64,000 nt of DNA. Origin: Aurantimonadaceae bacterium (GTDB lineage: Bacteria > Pseudomonadota > Alphaproteobacteria > Rhizobiales > Rhizobiaceae). Positions within the stretch are counted from its first letter, which is position 1; the number at the start of each line of letters is the position of its first letter. A model generated the notes under the pieces. That model was not told the origin of the DNA. It saw nothing but the letters and a program-made list of their open reading frames with translations, and did no database searches. Shown piece by piece: positions 1-10,555 of this stretch. The DNA is taken from contig CANJKV010000003.1 of assembly GCA_947474855.1 (NCBI GenBank), forward strand, positions 1 to 64,000, read 5' to 3'. A program made the translations under genes and the position numbers.

Positions 1-260
1 ACGCCCTCGCCGCCGTGCGCTGGGCGACCTGGCGCGAGAGGACTTTGGCGACATCGCCGCGCAGACAACCCCGTACGAAACCCCGCTTCCGACTGCCAAG
101 CCCCTGGGCCTACGCCCTCTGTCACGCCGCATGAATGGCCAAAGTCGAGTCAAGGGCACATGACGCAAGGATGCCTCGCAAAATCACGACGTCGCGACGG
201 TTACACATGGAATTCGACCAGCACGCCGCTTGCTGCATTCTTTTTCTGTTTCGTATCCAC

Positions 261-542
261 ATGCCCACGGACAGACGGAAACAGATGTCACTCGCCCATC
301 CCGACGTATCGCCGCTCGCGAGGCAGCTCCTGGCGCGGCTCGGCCGCTGCGGCCCTGCCGAGGACGATGTTGGCGAGCAACTTGCCGAAATGGGACCTTC
401 CGAGATGGAGGCCGTCGCGGAATTGATCGATCGACGCCTCTGCGTCGTCATCGTCGGATGGAAGGAACTGTTTTGGGTCCGCCTGACGGACAAGGGACGT
501 GCCGCAATCGATCGACGCTCCGAAGCAACAACTCAGGCCTGA
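261..542 (+). CDS. small hypothetical protein
   Basis: ORF 135..542 with a plausible internal start; C-terminal part (LARLGRCGPAEDDVGEQLAEMGPSEMEAVAELIDRRL...LTDKGRAAI) reads as a compact, winged-helix-like protein. Confidence 0.45.
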   Translation: MPTDRRKQMSLAHPDVSPLARQLLARLGRCGPAEDDVGEQLAEMGPSEMEAVAELIDRRLCVVIVGWKELFWVRLTDKGRAAIDRRSEATTQA

Positions 543-578
543 GTAACTGAATGGCGTGCTTGACCGGCTTGCAGGGAC

Positions 579-1058
579 CTAGCGTAAGGGGGCCAACCGG
601 GCAGCCAGCACGTCGGCCAGCCTGTCGATGGACTGCCCTGTCGCGGCGAGACTTCCCTCCCTCGCCAAGGCGTCGGAGAGATCGCCTTCCAGTTCCGCCC
701 AGATGTTCCGGACACGCGCCAGCGCCTCCTTGCCCGAGGGCGTCAGCGCCACGCATGTTCGACGTGCATCCCCAGCATCCCGAACTCTGACAAGAAGCCC
801 ATGGTCCGCCAGCTTGTCGACCATCTTCGACGCTGTCGACGGCCGGATGTTGAGCCTCGCGGCAAGTTGCCCGACCGGAACGGGCGCTCCCGGTCCCAGC
901 GCATCGAGAAGCTGGTCCTGGCCCGCCATCACGCCGAGGGCGGAGAGCTTTATCTGCATCAACTGTCGGCAGGAGCGGCTCACGGCGATGAGCGCCGGCA
1001 GCAAGGCGGGCGCCTCGTCACTTTCCGCGACCGAAAAGGGCTGAACAAGGTCGGACAT
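579..1058 (-). CDS. MarR-family transcriptional regulator
   Basis: MSDLVQPFS...GPGAPVPVGQLAARLNIRPSTASKMVDKLADHGLLVRVRDAGDARRTCVALTPSGKEAL, classic MarR winged helix; start trimmed from the longer ORF. Confidence 0.85.
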   Translation of the reverse strand: MSDLVQPFSVAESDEAPALLPALIAVSRSCRQLMQIKLSALGVMAGQDQLLDALGPGAPVPVGQLAARLNIRPSTASKMVDKLADHGLLVRVRDAGDARRTCVALTPSGKEALARVRNIWAELEGDLSDALAREGSLAATGQSIDRLADVLAARLAPLR

Positions 1059-2054
1059 CCATGGCTCCGCTTCGAGGATCTCGACCAAAATCCTACCCGG
1101 CAGGCACCGATGGCGTCGGTCGGGGAGCCGATGGAATTCCAACGGTTGGCAACGGTCTACCTCCTCACGGTTGCGGCATGATCCCGAGTCAATCAGCCGC
1201 TTCATCCTTGTTCTTGCTGCCCCAGCCGCGACCGCGGGCACAAGCCGCGTCCGGGATACACCCGCTTGCGGTAACCAGGGCTCCGCAAAGGCGCCGCTCG
1301 CGGAGCCGGCCCCGTGCCCATCCGATAGGATGTGGGCACCATAATCATGCCAAACCGCGGCGAGGAGTTCACGCGAACAGGTGGTCGCGTGCCATGTCGC
1401 CCATCGATCGGAGCAGCCCTCCTCGGCGACAAGACTGCGGTTTGCCGAAACCAAGCCACCGCAAACGAGGTGACCCAAGTCGACTGCCACGTCCCCTTGC
1501 CTTTTCACGCCGTCGACATCGGGGCACCCTTCCGGCAGGAATGGGGCCGAACGGGCCCGATCCGGTTGCGTCACGGTTAACGCGGGGCGCTCCACCGCAC
1601 GACCGGTGACCGCAATCGATGATCGGCCAGCCTTCTCTCGTCCTCGATCGCCCGGTCAATCACTTCGGTCCCTTCCTGAAGGTTAACGAGGTGCTGGAGG
1701 TTGGTGGAGTCGGATGCGATGCGGACCGCACATTGGCGTCGTTGCTCCACCTAGCGGTGCGCTCGTTCGTCACCGGCACGTTGGCGCATGGTCGGAGACA
1801 CATCTTCGCGGGACGATGCTCAGCTTGAACCGCGGGGCACAGACCTGATGGACGCGAGCGCGTCGCGTCCGTCAGGTCGCGCTCGGCCTGATCAGGACGC
1901 AGGTGCATGGAGGTCTGCCCCCACCTAAACCGTCGGAGACAGGCTCGTGACAGCAATGGCGCGGCGTATGTTGCGACTCCTTGCGAACTGGATAATTGTG
2001 CATGAGTTCGAGTGTCCATCGGCAAGTCGGATGCCACAGGGTCAAGGTCACGAC

Positions 2055-3275
2055 ATGTTGCCTGCGAGCGAACGGCAAGAACATGGTGCCCGAGAGTCAC
2101 GAGCGGACGCCCTGGGGTTGGATGCCGCCCCGGCGAGGGCTGTGGGCATGGCGGCCCTGGTGAGTTCCCTCGACTGGTCCGCGACGCCGCTCGGTCCGAT
2201 GGAGGCTTGGCCGGAGCGGCTCAAGCTCATGGTGGAGCAGGTGCTCGCCTGCCCGGTGGTGTCGGCGCTCGTGTGCGGTCCCGAGCGGATCCTGATCTAC
2301 AACGACGCGGCCGCCCGCAACTATGGCAACCGCCATCCCGGTGCCCTGGGTAAGCCCCTGCCCGAGACCTTCCCGGAAGGCTGGGCGAGCGTCGGCCCGC
2401 TCTACGAGCGCGCCTTTGCCGGCGAGAGCGTGCACGTTCCCGCGCAAGGGCTCGACGTCGACGGCGGCGGCAGGACCTCGACCTTCGACGCCGTGCTCAC
2501 GCCCGTGCACGACGGGGACGGCCGCATCGCATACGTCCACATGAACGGACGGGCGGTCCTTGAGCGTGACGGCAGGCGGGCGGAGACGCTCGAGATCCTC
2601 GTAACGGAACTTCGACACCGCGCACGCAACTCTTACACCCTGATCCAGTCGATCGCGAACGAGACCGCCCGGGAGTCGGGCGCGGCCGACGGGTTCCTGG
2701 CGAGCTTTTCCGAACGCTTGGCGAGCCTCGCCCGGGTTCAGGACTTGCTGAGCTTGCGCGACGACGAGAGCGTCAGCGTCCGCGACTTGGTGGAGCGCGA
2801 GCTCGAGGCGCTGGGTAGCGCCCGGGGCGAAGACCGGGTGGAGGTCGACGGGCCGTACGTCCCGCTGCGAAGGGGAGCGGTCGAGGCCCTTGCTCTCGTG
2901 GTCCATGAATTGGCGACCAACGCGAGGAAGTACGGTGCACTCGCGGACGGGGACGGGCGCCTGTCGGTGCGTTGGTCGGTTGCCGATCCCGACGGGAGGG
3001 AGCGCCTCCTTCGCATCGAGTGGACCGAGGGCGGCGGGAACGAGCGCGACCGTCGGGGCAGCGGGATGCGTGCGCCCGACGGAGGCGGCTACGGGCGCAA
3101 GCTGATTGAGCGGGCCCTCCCATCCATGCTCGGCGCCAGCACTCTCTACGAGATCGGCACCGGTGGCGTTCGCTGCGTCATGGAAATCCCCATCGCCGCA
3201 ACGGAAGCGGAAAATGGCGAGGAAAGGCCCGGCGCCGGCCCTGTCACGAACGAAGCTTCGGCCCAATCCGTTTGA
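2055..3275 (+). CDS. HWE/HisKA_2-type sensor histidine kinase with N-terminal PAS-like domain
   Basis: ETLEILVTELRHRARNSYTLIQSIA...LVVHELATNARKYGAL, typical of the HWE kinase family. Confidence 0.88.
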   Translation: MLPASERQEHGARESRADALGLDAAPARAVGMAALVSSLDWSATPLGPMEAWPERLKLMVEQVLACPVVSALVCGPERILIYNDAAARNYGNRHPGALGKPLPETFPEGWASVGPLYERAFAGESVHVPAQGLDVDGGGRTSTFDAVLTPVHDGDGRIAYVHMNGRAVLERDGRRAETLEILVTELRHRARNSYTLIQSIANETARESGAADGFLASFSERLASLARVQDLLSLRDDESVSVRDLVERELEALGSARGEDRVEVDGPYVPLRRGAVEALALVVHELATNARKYGALADGDGRLSVRWSVADPDGRERLLRIEWTEGGGNERDRRGSGMRAPDGGGYGRKLIERALPSMLGASTLYEIGTGGVRCVMEIPIAATEAENGEERPGAGPVTNEASAQSV

Positions 3276-3519
3276 TCCCGCCAGTTGGAACCTCCTGGCC
3301 ATCCCGTTGGCATGGGAGGATCGCACGGAATGCGATCGTCAATCGAAGAGCGGCGAACGACCACGCCTCGGATGGAAGCACCCAGCCCACCGGAACGGAG
3401 TCTGACTGAAATCCCGCCCCAGCCGGGGGGTGCCAGAGCCGCCGTCCCGGTCCAAGGTCCGGCGGAAGCTGCACGCGGCCCCATCGCTCGAATGTCCGGG
3501 CACGGGTCGTGTCCCCGGC

Positions 3520-4053
3520 CTATCCCGTGAAAGCTGTTCGTCCGCTCGGACCTCGGCCGCACGCCTCGAGCCGGAGAGCCGCCTCGAGCCGCGCGCGGTC
3601 GGCCGGCGTGAAGCGGGCACGCGCCTCGGGGAGCAACACCTCCAGGTCGAGCGCGTGGTGCCGCCTCAGGGCGACGAAGAGGGACCGAAGCTGGTAGGCG
3701 AGCGTGTCCGAGCCGACGCCGCCTTTCGCCTCTGAGAACCGAAGCAACGCATCCGCCAACTCGGTTGCGGCGTCGACGTCCTCGAGATGCTCGCAGCGCA
3801 TGCGCTCGAGGGTCGCCTTGAAGGGCGAGCCCTGCGGCAGACGGCCGGCAAGCGGTGTCAGGAGGCATCGCTCCTCAACTGAATGCAGGAGGGCGAGGGT
3901 CGACGGGAGCTCGCGCGCGAGCACGCGGCACTCCTCCGGACTCGATCTTGGCAGCGCATCCGCGATCGCCTCCAGCCGGTCGGCAAGCCGGGTCTGCGCG
4001 ACCATGAGATCGGCGATGGCTTCCAATTCCTCGAATCCTTCGCGAAGGTCCAT
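3520..4053 (-). CDS. hemerythrin-like (HHE-type) four-helix protein
   Basis: MDLREGFEELEAIADLMVAQTRLADRLEAIADALP...ERMRCEHLEDVDAATELADAL...FVALRRHHALDLEVLLPEAR. Confidence 0.65.
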   Translation of the reverse strand: MDLREGFEELEAIADLMVAQTRLADRLEAIADALPRSSPEECRVLARELPSTLALLHSVEERCLLTPLAGRLPQGSPFKATLERMRCEHLEDVDAATELADALLRFSEAKGGVGSDTLAYQLRSLFVALRRHHALDLEVLLPEARARFTPADRARLEAALRLEACGRGPSGRTAFTG

Positions 4054-4187
4054 GGCTTTTCTCCGCTCGGGCAGCAGCGCCCCGGGCGCTCGCCATACCC
4101 CGGGGAACGGCAGCGACGCCTTGACCACGGTCAAGCGTCGGGTACTCGGCGGGGGCGTTCCCCGCGAGCATCCCTCGCGTCCGGGTT

Positions 4188-4922
4188 TCAGCCGCCGGCG
4201 GCTTGGTCGAGGCGCGTCTGTGACAGGATGCGCAACGATGCCGCGTTGGCGAAGTCGACGATCTTCGCCTTGCGAAGCTCCGTCATCTTGCGGGAGACCG
4301 TCTCGATGGTCAGCCCCAGGAAGTCCGCCATCTCGCCCCGGCTCAGCGGCAGGGGGATCTCGCCCGGTTCTCCCGGGGATCCCACCGGTCTCGCGTGCCG
4401 CACGACCATATTGATGTAGGTCGCCACCCGCTCGAGCGCCGTCTTGCGCGCGAGCGTCACGAGGAGGTCCCGCGTCTCGTCGAGCTGGCTCAGCGCCTGC
4501 GAGAGCACGCGGCGCTCGAAGGCCTGGTTCGCGGTTAGGACGCCCTCGAAGGCCGAGCGCGGGATCGTGCAGACGCGCACGGGACCGGCGGCAGTCGCCT
4601 CGATGGCGTCGTCCCCCGCGATGGGACGGCCAACGAGGGTCGGCGCGAACTGAAGGCCGACGATCTGCTGGCGCCCGTCGGGCAGGCGCTTGGCCAGGCT
4701 GACGACGCCGGACAGGATGTTGGAGACGCTCTCGGACTCTCCGGCAGCGCGCCCGACATGCTCGCCGGGCCGGATCACCCGGCGATCCGACACGCGCGAG
4801 AGCGAGACGAGCTGGTCGCCGGCCAACGCGCCGCACACGCCGCGCGCCCGCGCCTCGCAGCCGACGCAGGCGATTGGCTCGCCGCAGATGCCGGACCTTT
4901 CGATCGACCGAAGTGCCTGCAT
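4188..4922 (-). CDS. Crp/Fnr-family regulator, FNR/FnrN type with N-terminal Cys cluster
   Basis: CGEPIACVGCEARARGVCGAL Cys cluster; cNMP-binding-like beta roll; C-terminal HTH LSRGEMADFLGLTIETVSRKMTEL. Confidence 0.92.
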   Translation of the reverse strand: MQALRSIERSGICGEPIACVGCEARARGVCGALAGDQLVSLSRVSDRRVIRPGEHVGRAAGESESVSNILSGVVSLAKRLPDGRQQIVGLQFAPTLVGRPIAGDDAIEATAAGPVRVCTIPRSAFEGVLTANQAFERRVLSQALSQLDETRDLLVTLARKTALERVATYINMVVRHARPVGSPGEPGEIPLPLSRGEMADFLGLTIETVSRKMTELRKAKIVDFANAASLRILSQTRLDQAAGG

Positions 4923-5424
4923 GGTTTCGTTGTCCAGGGTCGTGGGCGGTCTGCCGCCCGATCAAGGCAGGCGCGTCGATGCGGAGACTACGGAGGGTCC
5001 GGGGCGCCTGCGGTTCCCTTTACCATCCCGGCCGGGACGGGAACAAGCGGGGAGACATGCAAGCGCCCGTCCGCAGCGATGCATCGAGCGCCGGCATCGG
5101 CATTGGTGTTGGCATTGGAAATGCACGCCGAACTGATCCGGATGGACCCAGGAAAGGGGCCTCGGAGATCGAGTGCGTGGATCGTGGCCCGCTTGGCGTT
5201 CGAGCGCCGGAGCGTCGGCATCGTCGAACGCTTTCCGGAAGCCTTTGTCCCCGCGCCCGGGGAACCGGCCACAACTCCCGGGCAGCCACGAACGCTAACC
5301 GGAGCTCTTACGGCGAAGCTTCGCTGCATCATCCCGCGGGTGCTTTCCACGCGAGATCGTGCCCCTCCCTCGCCCGGAGCCGGCCGGAGCGCTAGGACGA
5401 GCCCGACACGACCGAGGTGCAGCC

Positions 5425-7119
5425 ATGCCGTCCCCCACTCCCCATGCCGATTCCATCCTGTCAGACATCCTGATCTTCCTGTCGGCCGCGGTGATCGTCG
5501 TTCCGCTCTTCCGCGGCATGCGCACCAGTCCCGTCATCGGCTATCTGCTCGCCGGGGTCGTCCTCGGTCCCAACGCACTCACACTGATCGGCAACGCGGA
5601 GGGCGCCCATCGCCTCGCCGAGTTCGGCATCGTCTTCATGCTCTTCGCCATTGGGCTGGAGATGACGATGGAGCGCCTGAAAACCATGGCGCGTTACATA
5701 TTCGGCCTTGGCCTCGCGCAGGTCGCCGTAACGGGGACGCTGCTGGGCGGCGTGGCGATGCTGGCCGGCGCAGCGATGCCGACGGCGGCGGTTCTCGGAG
5801 GCGCGCTGGCCCTGTCTTCGACGGCCTTCGTCCTGCAGATCCTATCCGAGCGGGGCGAGCTGGCGAGCCGCACCGGGCGCGTGATCCTGTCGGTGCTGCT
5901 TCTCCAGGATCTCGCCTCCGTTCCCGGTCTCGCGCTCGTCGCGGCCCTGGGCTCGCCGCCCGAGGAACTCGCTCCGGCGCTCCTCGCCGCCGGGACGAAG
6001 GCCATCGCGGCGATGCTGGTCATATTGGCCGCGGGTCGCCTGCTGCTCCGGCCTCTCCTGCGCATGGTCGCCGGCGCGCGCAGCCCCGAGCTCTTCGCCG
6101 CGGCCACGCTGCTCGTCGTCCTCGGCACGGCCTTCGCGACATCACAGGCCGGGCTGCCAATGGCGCTCGGCGCCTTCCTGTCGGGTCTGATGCTGGCGGG
6201 CACCGAGTACCGCCATCAAGTGGAGGCCGACATCCGGCCCGTGCGCGGGATCCTTCTCGGCCTCTTCTTCATGTCGGTCGGCATGCTGATCGACCCCGCT
6301 TTCGTTCTCGCCCGGCTGCCGGAGATCCTAGGCCTCGCTGCCGGGCTGATCGCTGTGAAGGCGCTCGTCCTCGCGCTGCTGGCAAGGCTTTCGGGCCTTG
6401 CCCTGCCGCAGGCCGCCCATGTCGGCCTGCACCTGGCGCAGGGCGGCGAATTCGCCTTTGTGCTACTCGCCATCGCCACCCAGCAAGGTGTCGTGACCTT
6501 CGAGGGCAGCCAGCTTCTCATCGCCGTCGTCGCCTTCAGCATGGCGGCGACGCCCCTCCTCGCATCGGCGGGCCGGCGCGCGGCGCACGCCCTCGAGCGC
6601 CGCGCGCAAGGGCACCGGCCGATCGCCGCCGCGATCGACCCGGCCGGCGGGATCGTCCTCGTCGCCGGCTTCGGGCGCGTGGGCCGTACGGTGGCGGCAA
6701 TGCTGGACGCGCGGGGCGAGGCGTGGGTCGGCCTCGACCATGACGCGGCCATGGTCGCGCGCGCACGCCGCGAAGGGCAGCCGGTGGTCTATGGCGACGC
6801 TTCGCGGGAAGCCGTTCTTCATGCCCTCGGCAGCGGCCGTTTCTCAGCCGCCATCCTGACCATGGACGATCCGTCCGGTTCGCTCTCGATCGTCTCGACC
6901 CTGCGGCGCGAGCGACCGGACCTCGTCATCGTGGCGCGCGCGCACGATGCTGCCCACAGGGCCGCGCTTCTTCGCGCGGGAGCCAATGAGGCGGTCGTCG
7001 AACTCCTGGAGGCTTCGATCATCCTCGGCAGCGCCCTCCTGCACCGAACCGGCGCATCCGGCGACGAGGTCCGGTTGATCGCCGCTCGCCTGCGCGAGAG
7101 CGCCACCGATCTGGCCTGA
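5425..7119 (+). CDS. KefB/KefC-like monovalent cation:proton antiporter (CPA2) with TrkA-N domain
   Basis: SPVIGYLLAGVVLGPNAL...EFGIVFMLFAIGLEM; multiple TM segments; C-terminal VLVAGFGRVGRTVAAMLDARG Rossmann motif. Confidence 0.93.
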   Translation: MPSPTPHADSILSDILIFLSAAVIVVPLFRGMRTSPVIGYLLAGVVLGPNALTLIGNAEGAHRLAEFGIVFMLFAIGLEMTMERLKTMARYIFGLGLAQVAVTGTLLGGVAMLAGAAMPTAAVLGGALALSSTAFVLQILSERGELASRTGRVILSVLLLQDLASVPGLALVAALGSPPEELAPALLAAGTKAIAAMLVILAAGRLLLRPLLRMVAGARSPELFAAATLLVVLGTAFATSQAGLPMALGAFLSGLMLAGTEYRHQVEADIRPVRGILLGLFFMSVGMLIDPAFVLARLPEILGLAAGLIAVKALVLALLARLSGLALPQAAHVGLHLAQGGEFAFVLLAIATQQGVVTFEGSQLLIAVVAFSMAATPLLASAGRRAAHALERRAQGHRPIAAAIDPAGGIVLVAGFGRVGRTVAAMLDARGEAWVGLDHDAAMVARARREGQPVVYGDASREAVLHALGSGRFSAAILTMDDPSGSLSIVSTLRRERPDLVIVARAHDAAHRAALLRAGANEAVVELLEASIILGSALLHRTGASGDEVRLIAARLRESATDLA

Positions 7120-7157
7120 CGCTCCCGCTCCGCCGCCGCGCCGGTCGGCTCGGAGCG

Positions 7158-8006
7158 TCAGTGCGCGAGCAGCAGCGGGACGGGGCAGCGGTCGAGAAGG
7201 GCGGTCGTGACACCGCCGAGCACGGCCTGCTGAAGCCTGGAATGGGCGTAGGCGCCCATGACGATCATGTCGGATCCTGCCTCACCGGCGTGATCGCGCA
7301 GCGTTTCGGCGACGTCGCGATGCGGCGCGGTGAGGATGGTCTGCTGCGTCACCACGCCGTGATGGTCGAGATAGGTCGCCAGTCTCTCGCCCGGAGCGAT
7401 GTCGGACACGTCCTTCTCGCCCCGCACGGTGACGATCTCGACCCGTTCGGCCGTCCGCAAGATGGGCAGCGCCTCGCGCACCGCCCGCGCGGCCGGAACG
7501 CTTCCGTCCCAAGCCACCAGGACGTTGCGCGGCATGCCCGGCGCCGGCGCTGCCGGCACCCGGATCAGCGGCCGTCCCGTGCGGAATAGGAAGGCCTCCA
7601 CGACTTCCCGCTCCTCGCGCAGGGCGCTCGCTCCGGCATCCATGACGATGACGTCCTGGAGCTGGGCGCGAAGCGCCGCGCGCCCGAGAAGCGCGAGGAA
7701 GTCGAGGGAGATCAGCTGCTTCTCCACCGAGATGCCGGCATCCGAGATCGCGTCGGCTGCGAGTCTCAGACTCGCCTCGGCGCCCTCCTCCAGCCGCTTG
7801 GTCTCGGCCGTCAGGAGCTGGCGTGGCATGTCGGTCAGGAGGCTGTAGGGCACCCAGGCCGCCAGCGGCAGGAGGAAGTCGACGCTGACGAAGCCGGAGA
7901 AGCGCTGCGCCATGTCGATCGCGAACTTCGTGGCGGGGCTCGGCGAACCTCGGGCCTCGACTTCCGGCAGGAGCGGGAGGAGGATGTTCTTGTAACCGTG
8001 CGACAT
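7158..8006 (-). CDS. universal stress protein (tandem UspA)
   Basis: MSHGYKNILLPLLPEV...VLVAWDGSVPAARAVREALPIL...DMIVMGAYAHSRLQQAVLGGVTTALLDRCPVPLLLAH. Confidence 0.9.
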   Translation of the reverse strand: MSHGYKNILLPLLPEVEARGSPSPATKFAIDMAQRFSGFVSVDFLLPLAAWVPYSLLTDMPRQLLTAETKRLEEGAEASLRLAADAISDAGISVEKQLISLDFLALLGRAALRAQLQDVIVMDAGASALREEREVVEAFLFRTGRPLIRVPAAPAPGMPRNVLVAWDGSVPAARAVREALPILRTAERVEIVTVRGEKDVSDIAPGERLATYLDHHGVVTQQTILTAPHRDVAETLRDHAGEAGSDMIVMGAYAHSRLQQAVLGGVTTALLDRCPVPLLLAH

Positions 8007-8107
8007 GATGTTGTCTCTCACTCTTGGTCCGAGATGCCGATCTCCGGTGGATCGGGATCTGTTCGAAGCACGCTCCGCTCGGCTGATGATCTTGCCGTTC
8101 CCGGGTC

Positions 8108-8557
8108 TCAGCGGATGACGAGCACCGGAACGGGGCTGGTGACCAGGACCTCCGAGGCCGCGCTCCCCAGGATCAGGCGTTGCAGTCCGCGGCGGCCGTT
8201 GGAGGCGACGACGATGAGGTCGCAGCCTTCCCTCCGTGCCGTGTCGACGATGCCCGAGGCGGGTTCCGCGTCGGCCACGTGGACGATTCCCGCCTCGAGA
8301 TCCGCCTCGGCCGCCAAGCGCCGGGCCTCGGTCAGCACCTGCTCGGCAGCCTGCTTGTTGACCTGCCTGAACCGGGCGATGTCCTCTGCCGCCACTCCCC
8401 ACCCCGCCTCTGTCCCGGCTGCCAGAAACGGGAACGGCTCCGTCACCGTGACGAGGGTGAGCCGCGCCCCGAGTGCCTTGGCCAGGCGGACGGCGTGCGT
8501 CACGCCTCGGGACGCGAGGTCCGATCCGTCCGTTGCTGCGAGGATATGGGCGTACAT
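8108..8557 (-). CDS. universal stress protein (UspA family)
   Basis: MYAHILAATDGSDLASRGVTHAVRLAK...DLIVVASNGRRGLQRLILGSAASEVLVTSPVPVLVIR. Confidence 0.93.
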   Translation of the reverse strand: MYAHILAATDGSDLASRGVTHAVRLAKALGARLTLVTVTEPFPFLAAGTEAGWGVAAEDIARFRQVNKQAAEQVLTEARRLAAEADLEAGIVHVADAEPASGIVDTARREGCDLIVVASNGRRGLQRLILGSAASEVLVTSPVPVLVIR

Positions 8558-8825
8558 GGTCGCTCTCCTGATGACCGTGCGGTGCCGGCTCTCCTTTGGG
8601 AACGCTCGATCGAACCAAGGGGACCATCACCGCGCGAGGTGCGGTTCCGGGCGGTCAGGCCCGGGATCGTGTTGCGTGCGGCCGAGTCGGATCCTTCGGG
8701 TGGAAGCCCACGTCGAAGCGTTCGGGAAAACGATGACCGTTTCGCCTTGCTGCCTTTTCGGCGACGAGAGCACCGGTTGCCGCCTGCTGACGGGGGATCC
8801 ATAAGCCCCGGCCGCGCGGAGCGCC

Positions 8826-8839
8826 TTGATCGGGATCAA
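8826..8839. promoter_or_regulatory. FNR/FixK-type box, perfect palindrome TTGATCGGGATCAA
   Basis: exact match to TTGAT-N4-ATCAA about 270 nt upstream of the usp gene ending at 8108. Confidence 0.8.
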
Positions 8840-9092
8840 GGGCAGGGCGCTTTGTCGTCCGGTCGAACGTCCGAGCAAGAAGCGGCTCGTCCATGCACCA
8901 GCGGTGACCGCGAGGGCGAAGTCGCACCGGGTCCGTTTCCGCCTCTTGGGCGCGGGCCCGAGCGCGATGTTTTCCGTGGGAGCCGGGTTCATGTGTGCCG
9001 GCGCCGCTTCGCGTTCGCCCGCGCCCGGTGGGTGAGGGACGCGCGGGATCCACGCCTTGCGAACCTGCATCGGCGGGGCGGAGCGGCCCCTT

Positions 9093-9136
9093 CACGGTGA
9101 CCGCCGCTCCCAGGCCGGGTACCGGCGGTCACCGTG
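9093..9136. repeat. 14-bp perfect inverted repeat (CACGGTGACCGCCG / CGGCGGTCACCGTG), 16-nt spacer
   Basis: read directly from sequence. Confidence 0.9.
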
Positions 9137-9247
9137 CCTCCGCGATGGCCTTCCCGATTCATCTCAAGGAGCGCGGCATCCTTCGCCGCATCGACCTGTC
9201 CCCGGAGCGGCTGGATCTGGCGGGCGCCCACGCCGCATCGAGGAGGT

Positions 9248-9690
9248 TCAACGGATGCGACGCAGACGCGCCCACAAGGCCTCGTGCACTCGATCCATGG
9301 ACCGGATTGCATGGCGTCGCTCCTCGCGGGAGAAGCTCTCAAAGACGGTTCCAACCTTCGCCTCACCTCTCGAATGCGCTCTTGCGCGTCCATGCCGGCG
9401 GGAGTGATGGAGACCATCGTCCGGCAGCCCTCGGCCGGATCGGGCTCGCGGACGGCAAGCCCGGCCACCAGCATGCGGTCGAGCATCTTGGACACCGTCG
9501 AGGGGCGAACGTTGAGCACGTCGGTCAGGATCGAGACCGACACCGAACCTCCCGGGTAGAGTGCGAGAAGCAACCTGTCCCGTCCCGGATGAAGGCCGAA
9601 TTCGGCGAGTTGCAGCCCCATGTAGGCGCGCGCGGTCTTGCCGATCGCGAGGATCCTCGGGACGAGATCGAGGTTGTTGGGGGCATCAGC
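9248..9690 (-). pseudogene. MarR-family regulator with frameshift
   Basis: N-terminal frame ...MGLQLAEFGLHPGRDRLLLALYPGGSVSVSILTDVLNVRPSTVSKMLDRML...GMDAQERIREVRRR; MarR-like C-terminus continues in another frame: VGTVFESFSREERRHAIRSMDRVHEALWARLRRIR*. Confidence 0.75.
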
Positions 9691-10138
9691 AAGGGGACAT
9701 CCGTATGGTCGGGATTGCCTCCGTCATGTCGCATCGTCGACGCAGACGCGAACTAGCGCGGATGGGCGTTTGAACAGCCCCGCCCATAAACTTGCGGCAT
9801 GCTGGCGCGGCGCGATTGTCGCCTCCCGTTCAGGCTGCACGTCCCCACTCCGTACGCAGCTTCATGAATTGAGGTCTTCCGGCCGCCTCGCAACATCGGA
9901 CCGGGAAGACGACCACCTTCGTGCCAACTCCCTGCCGAGGGCCAACTCCGAGGTGGCGGAACGGCAAGCGTGGCTCGGTCATCGGCACACCGGTTGTCAA
10001 GGATCATGCCGATTAGGCGGATGGCGAATCATGCCAGGATCCATGCACCTGCGCATCGATCGGATGTCGAACGAGAGCGGAGGCAATGCTCGGGGCGTTT
10101 GATCCGGCGCAAGGCGCTCCTTGGCGACTGCCGCTACT

Positions 10139-10167
10139 CGGCTCCTGAGCCACAATCTCAGGAGCCG
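10139..10167 (+). promoter_or_regulatory. 11-bp perfect hairpin containing the Shine-Dalgarno of the DUF2249 gene
   Basis: CGGCTCCTGAG-CCACAAT-CTCAGGAGCCG, AGGAG at 10160-10164, ATG at 10170. Confidence 0.85.
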
Positions 10168-10169
10168 AC

Positions 10170-10472
10170 ATGTCGCAGTCGAACGATCATGCCCGAAGCT
10201 TGGACATCCGTCCCCTCACCGGTACCGAGCGCCACGTCGCCGTGTTCCGAAATTTCGACATCCTCCCTCCGGGCGGGCACTTCGAGCTCGTGAGCGATCG
10301 CGAACCCGTTGACCTCCTCCGTCGCTTCGAAACCTTCCAGGGAGGCTGCTTCACGTGGGAGTGCCGCATGCGCCGGCGCGACGAGTGGCTCGTCACGATC
10401 GGCCGACGGAGGGCACCGGCGAACGCGGTGCGGAACGGCTGCGGCGAACGCAACGGTCGCGGCTGGCAATGA
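10170..10472 (+). CDS. DUF2249-like small protein
   Basis: LDIRPLTGTERHVAVFRNFDILPPGGHFELVSDREPVDLLRRFETFQGGCFTWECRMRRRDEWLVTIGRR. Confidence 0.8.
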   Translation: MSQSNDHARSLDIRPLTGTERHVAVFRNFDILPPGGHFELVSDREPVDLLRRFETFQGGCFTWECRMRRRDEWLVTIGRRRAPANAVRNGCGERNGRGWQ

Positions 10473-10473
10473 G

Positions 10474-10555
10474 CTGCCTGTTGATCGGTTACTCGTGGCG
10501 ACCAGCTTGAGGTCGGCACGTTCAACAGGTTACCGCGCCGATCGGCGGCGAAGCC
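10474..10555 (+). repeat. dispersed ~80-nt repeat, copy A
   Basis: ctgcctgttgatcgg...ccagcttgaggtc...caacaggttaccgcgccgatcggcggcgaagc; close to copy C at 39032. Confidence 0.85.
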
